This document shows, piece after piece, positions 10,176-11,860 of a stretch of 11,860 nt of DNA. Under the pieces are notes generated by a model, which was not told where the DNA came from, made no database searches, and saw only the letters and a program-made list of their open reading frames with translations. The position numbers and the translations under genes are program-made. The DNA lies in contig JAGGAJ010000040.1 of the NCBI GenBank assembly GCA_017889845.1, positions 1 through 11,860 on the forward strand, read 5' to 3'. Numbering within the stretch: position 1 is the first letter of the stretch; each line of letters starts with the position of its first letter. Source of the DNA: Deltaproteobacteria bacterium. GTDB taxonomy: Bacteria > Desulfobacterota > Deferrimicrobia > Deferrimicrobiales > Deferrimicrobiaceae.

Positions 10176-10682
10176 ATGGGTTTCATCCGGGTGGTCGTCT
10201 GTTCCCTCTTCGCGGCCGCGGCGGTCGTTGCCGTCACGGATCCCGCGCTGGCGGAGGTGAGCGTCAACATCAACCTGGGGCCGCCCCCGATATTGGTGGC
10301 GGAGCCGCCGGTGGTGGTAGCGATCCCGCAGACACGGGTGTACTTCGCGCCGGACCCCCAGGTGGATGTTTTCTTCTACGGCGGGTACTGGTGGTCGCCC
10401 CGCGGGCCCCAATGGTACCGGGCGAGCGCGTACAACGGCCCGTGGGTCGTGATGGAGCCGCACCGCGTCCCCCGGGCGGTGATCTACGTCCCCCGGGACT
10501 ACCGGTCGGTGTACGGGGGGCAACGGCAGATCCCGTACGGCCAGTGGAAGAAGGAGCACGGCAAATGGGACCGGGAGAACCGGAAGTCGCACAAGAAGTG
10601 GGAGAAGGAGCGCGAGAAAGAGTGGAAGCAACAGCAGAAGCACGGAAAGGACGGGAAGCAGGGAAAGGGGCACGGCGGGTGA
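10176..10682 (+). CDS. Small secreted protein with aromatic WW/WY/YNGPW motifs and a charged basic tail
   Basis: The protein has 168 residues. Residues 1-26 are a clear Sec signal peptide (MGFIRVVVCSLFAAAAVVAV, cleavage after ALA26). A Val/Pro-rich segment follows (27-52), then an aromatic core at about 55-125 with FFYGGYWWSPRGPQWYR (66-82) and AYNGPWVVMEPHRVPRAV (85-102). The last 45 or so residues are rich in Lys, Glu, His, Gln and Gly and contain four regularly placed Trp (W124, W131, W142, W150). The core resembles a group of uncharacterised exported proteins with Y/W-rich signatures that I associate with Geobacter-like bacteria; no biochemical function is known to me. It should be periplasmic or released, and its tail could bind polyanions or metals, which is inference. 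It is divergent from the HD-GYP gene and ends 10 bp from hemW. Confidence 0.85.
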   Translation: MGFIRVVVCSLFAAAAVVAVTDPALAEVSVNINLGPPPILVAEPPVVVAIPQTRVYFAPDPQVDVFFYGGYWWSPRGPQWYRASAYNGPWVVMEPHRVPRAVIYVPRDYRSVYGGQRQIPYGQWKKEHGKWDRENRKSHKKWEKEREKEWKQQQKHGKDGKQGKGHGG

Positions 10683-10692
10683 GAAAACCGGA

Positions 10693-11847
10693 CTAGGCGA
10701 GCCGGCGCAGCACCTCGTTCGACACGAACCAGTATCTCTCCGGGAGCCGGAGCCGTTCTCCCTCCCGGAGCAATGATCCGGAATCCACAAGCCGCGCTAC
10801 GGCCTCCCGCAGTTCCTCCGGGGGGGGGCCGTACCGTCCCTCGCCCTCCGCGAGGGACACTCCCTCCGCGAGCCGCAGTCCGAACACGAGAAGATCCTTC
10901 CACGCATCTTCCCGGTCGCACGCCGTGGCGTACGACCAGGGGAGGCGCCCCTCCCGCAGCCGCCGGGCGTATTCCGCAAGGGACGGCGGATTCGCCGTGC
11001 GCATCCCGCACGGCGCGGTCTCTCCCGGGAAGAGCAGGCCGTGGGCCGAGGGGCCCAGCCCGAGGTACCCCTCCCGCCGCCAGTACTTCAGGTTGTGCCG
11101 GCACTCCATGCCCGGCCTGGAGAAGTTGGAGATCTCGTAGTGGCGGTACCCGGCGGCCGCGAGGGTCTCCCGCGCCGCCCCGTACATCCGGGCGACGTCG
11201 TCGTCGGACGGCAACGACGATTCCCCTCGCCCGATGGCCTCGTGGATCGGGGTCCCGGGTTCCGGCGAGAGGGCGTAGGCCGAAACGTGGTCCGGGAGGA
11301 ACGTCACGGCCCGGTCGAGGTCCGACCGCCAATCCCCCGCCGACTGCCCCGGGTTCCCGAAGATCAGGTCGATCCCCACCGACCCGAAGCGGGCCTTCCG
11401 GGCGTTCCGGTACGCCTGGCGCACGTCGTCGACCGTGTGGCTGCGGCCCAGCGCGGAGAGCGTCGCCGGCCGGAACGACTGGACGCCGAGGGAGAGCCGG
11501 TTGACCCCCCCCTCCCGAAGCCGGGAGAGACCCCCGGCGGACACCGTCCCGGGGTTCGCCTCCACGGTGATTTCCGCACCCTCCGCCAGGGGAAACCGGT
11601 CGCGCAGGAGGGCGAGAAGCCGGACGAGCCGCTCCGCGCCGGTGACGGTGGGCGTGCCGCCGCCCAGGTAGACCGTGTCGGAGGGTGTCTCCGCCACCGC
11701 CGGGAATTCCCGGGCGAGCAGCTCCGTCTCCCGCGCCAGCAGGTCGAGGAACTCCTCGTGCGCCGCCTCCCCGCCGACGACGGAGTAGAAGTCGCAATAC
11801 CCGCACTTGCGGGCGCAGAACGGTATGTGCACGTAGATCCCCTGCAC
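10693..11847 (-). CDS. hemW: HemW-like radical SAM heme chaperone (formerly annotated as coproporphyrinogen III oxidase-like)
   Basis: The 384-residue protein opens with the radical-SAM cluster motif IPFCARKCGYCDF: C11, C15 and C18 bind the 4Fe-4S cluster. Glycine-rich GGGTPT (62-67) for SAM binding, VEANPGT (95-101) and GVQSF (121-125) follow. The HemW hallmark HNLKYW (251-256) continues into the typical YLGLGPSAHG. This heme-binding motif and the length separate it from true HemN, which has a different cluster spacing and an extended N-terminus. HemW proteins bind heme and are thought to insert it into respiratory enzymes. The GTG start gives MQGIYVHIPFC, the usual beginning, with GGAG 9 nt upstream at the window edge. 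The frame stays open to the edge, so a slightly longer form cannot be excluded. It converges on the secreted-protein gene with a 10-bp gap and no room for a terminator. Confidence 0.92.
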   Translation of the reverse strand: MQGIYVHIPFCARKCGYCDFYSVVGGEAAHEEFLDLLARETELLAREFPAVAETPSDTVYLGGGTPTVTGAERLVRLLALLRDRFPLAEGAEITVEANPGTVSAGGLSRLREGGVNRLSLGVQSFRPATLSALGRSHTVDDVRQAYRNARKARFGSVGIDLIFGNPGQSAGDWRSDLDRAVTFLPDHVSAYALSPEPGTPIHEAIGRGESSLPSDDDVARMYGAARETLAAAGYRHYEISNFSRPGMECRHNLKYWRREGYLGLGPSAHGLLFPGETAPCGMRTANPPSLAEYARRLREGRLPWSYATACDREDAWKDLLVFGLRLAEGVSLAEGEGRYGPPPEELREAVARLVDSGSLLREGERLRLPERYWFVSNEVLRRLA

Positions 11848-11856
11848 CGCCCCATT

Positions 11857-11860
11857 CTCC
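11857..11860 (-). promoter_or_regulatory. Ribosome binding site GGAG of hemW at the window edge
   Basis: On the minus strand GGAG precedes GTG 11847 by 9 nt. An ATG at 11855 is out of frame with the hemW product, so it is not the start. Confidence 0.55.

Noticed and set aside
10693..11847. Gene as a true oxygen-independent coproporphyrinogen III oxidase (HemN)
   Set aside because: HNLKYW, the short N-terminus and the cluster context match HemW, the heme-binding relative that lacks this oxidase activity.

Overview
The window is a gene-dense, strongly GC-rich stretch of ordinary Gram-negative chromosome. Lipoprotein signals, an outer-membrane TolC-type channel and a tripartite RND pump show a diderm cell. 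The RND/TolC subfamily, the HD-GYP receptor and a secreted protein with WY/YNGPW-type aromatic motifs suggest a Desulfobacterota (former Deltaproteobacteria) relative. That placement is a guess from protein style, because no rRNA or other marker is present. No mobile elements, tRNAs, rRNAs or CRISPR arrays are visible, and no gap exceeds 300 bases.

Layout: (1) Positions 1-2007 (+) hold the C-terminal three quarters or so of a two-unit M16 zinc peptidase; its metal-binding half lies upstream of the window. (2) After a 93-bp gap with a 20-bp perfect inverted repeat comes a tightly coupled (+) operon at 2101-7918: TolC-family outer-membrane channel, lipoprotein periplasmic adaptor (ATGA overlap) and RND inner-membrane permease (GTGA overlap). 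Together these form one complete envelope-spanning proton-driven efflux pump. (3) A strong hairpin (7928-7973) separates this operon from a converging (-) pair at 10070-7984: a membrane HD-GYP cyclic-di-GMP phosphodiesterase, then a TPR lipoprotein that begins with a TTG codon overlapping the phosphodiesterase stop. (4) A 105-bp divergent promoter region (10071-10175) drives that pair leftward and a small secreted protein (10176-10682, +) rightward. The small protein has aromatic motifs and a lysine/glutamate/histidine-rich tail. (5) The secreted-protein gene ends 10 bp from the end of a converging (-) radical-SAM gene, hemW (11847-10693).

The theme is the cell envelope: export (M16 peptidase, RND pump), a transmembrane c-di-GMP signalling unit with a partner lipoprotein, and a secreted basic protein. 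hemW is an unrelated housekeeping neighbour. I see no clearly new multi-gene system. The most interesting leads are the phosphodiesterase/TPR-lipoprotein couple, the secreted aromatic protein with its charged tail, the complementary degeneration of the two M16 units, and the palindrome ahead of the pump operon.
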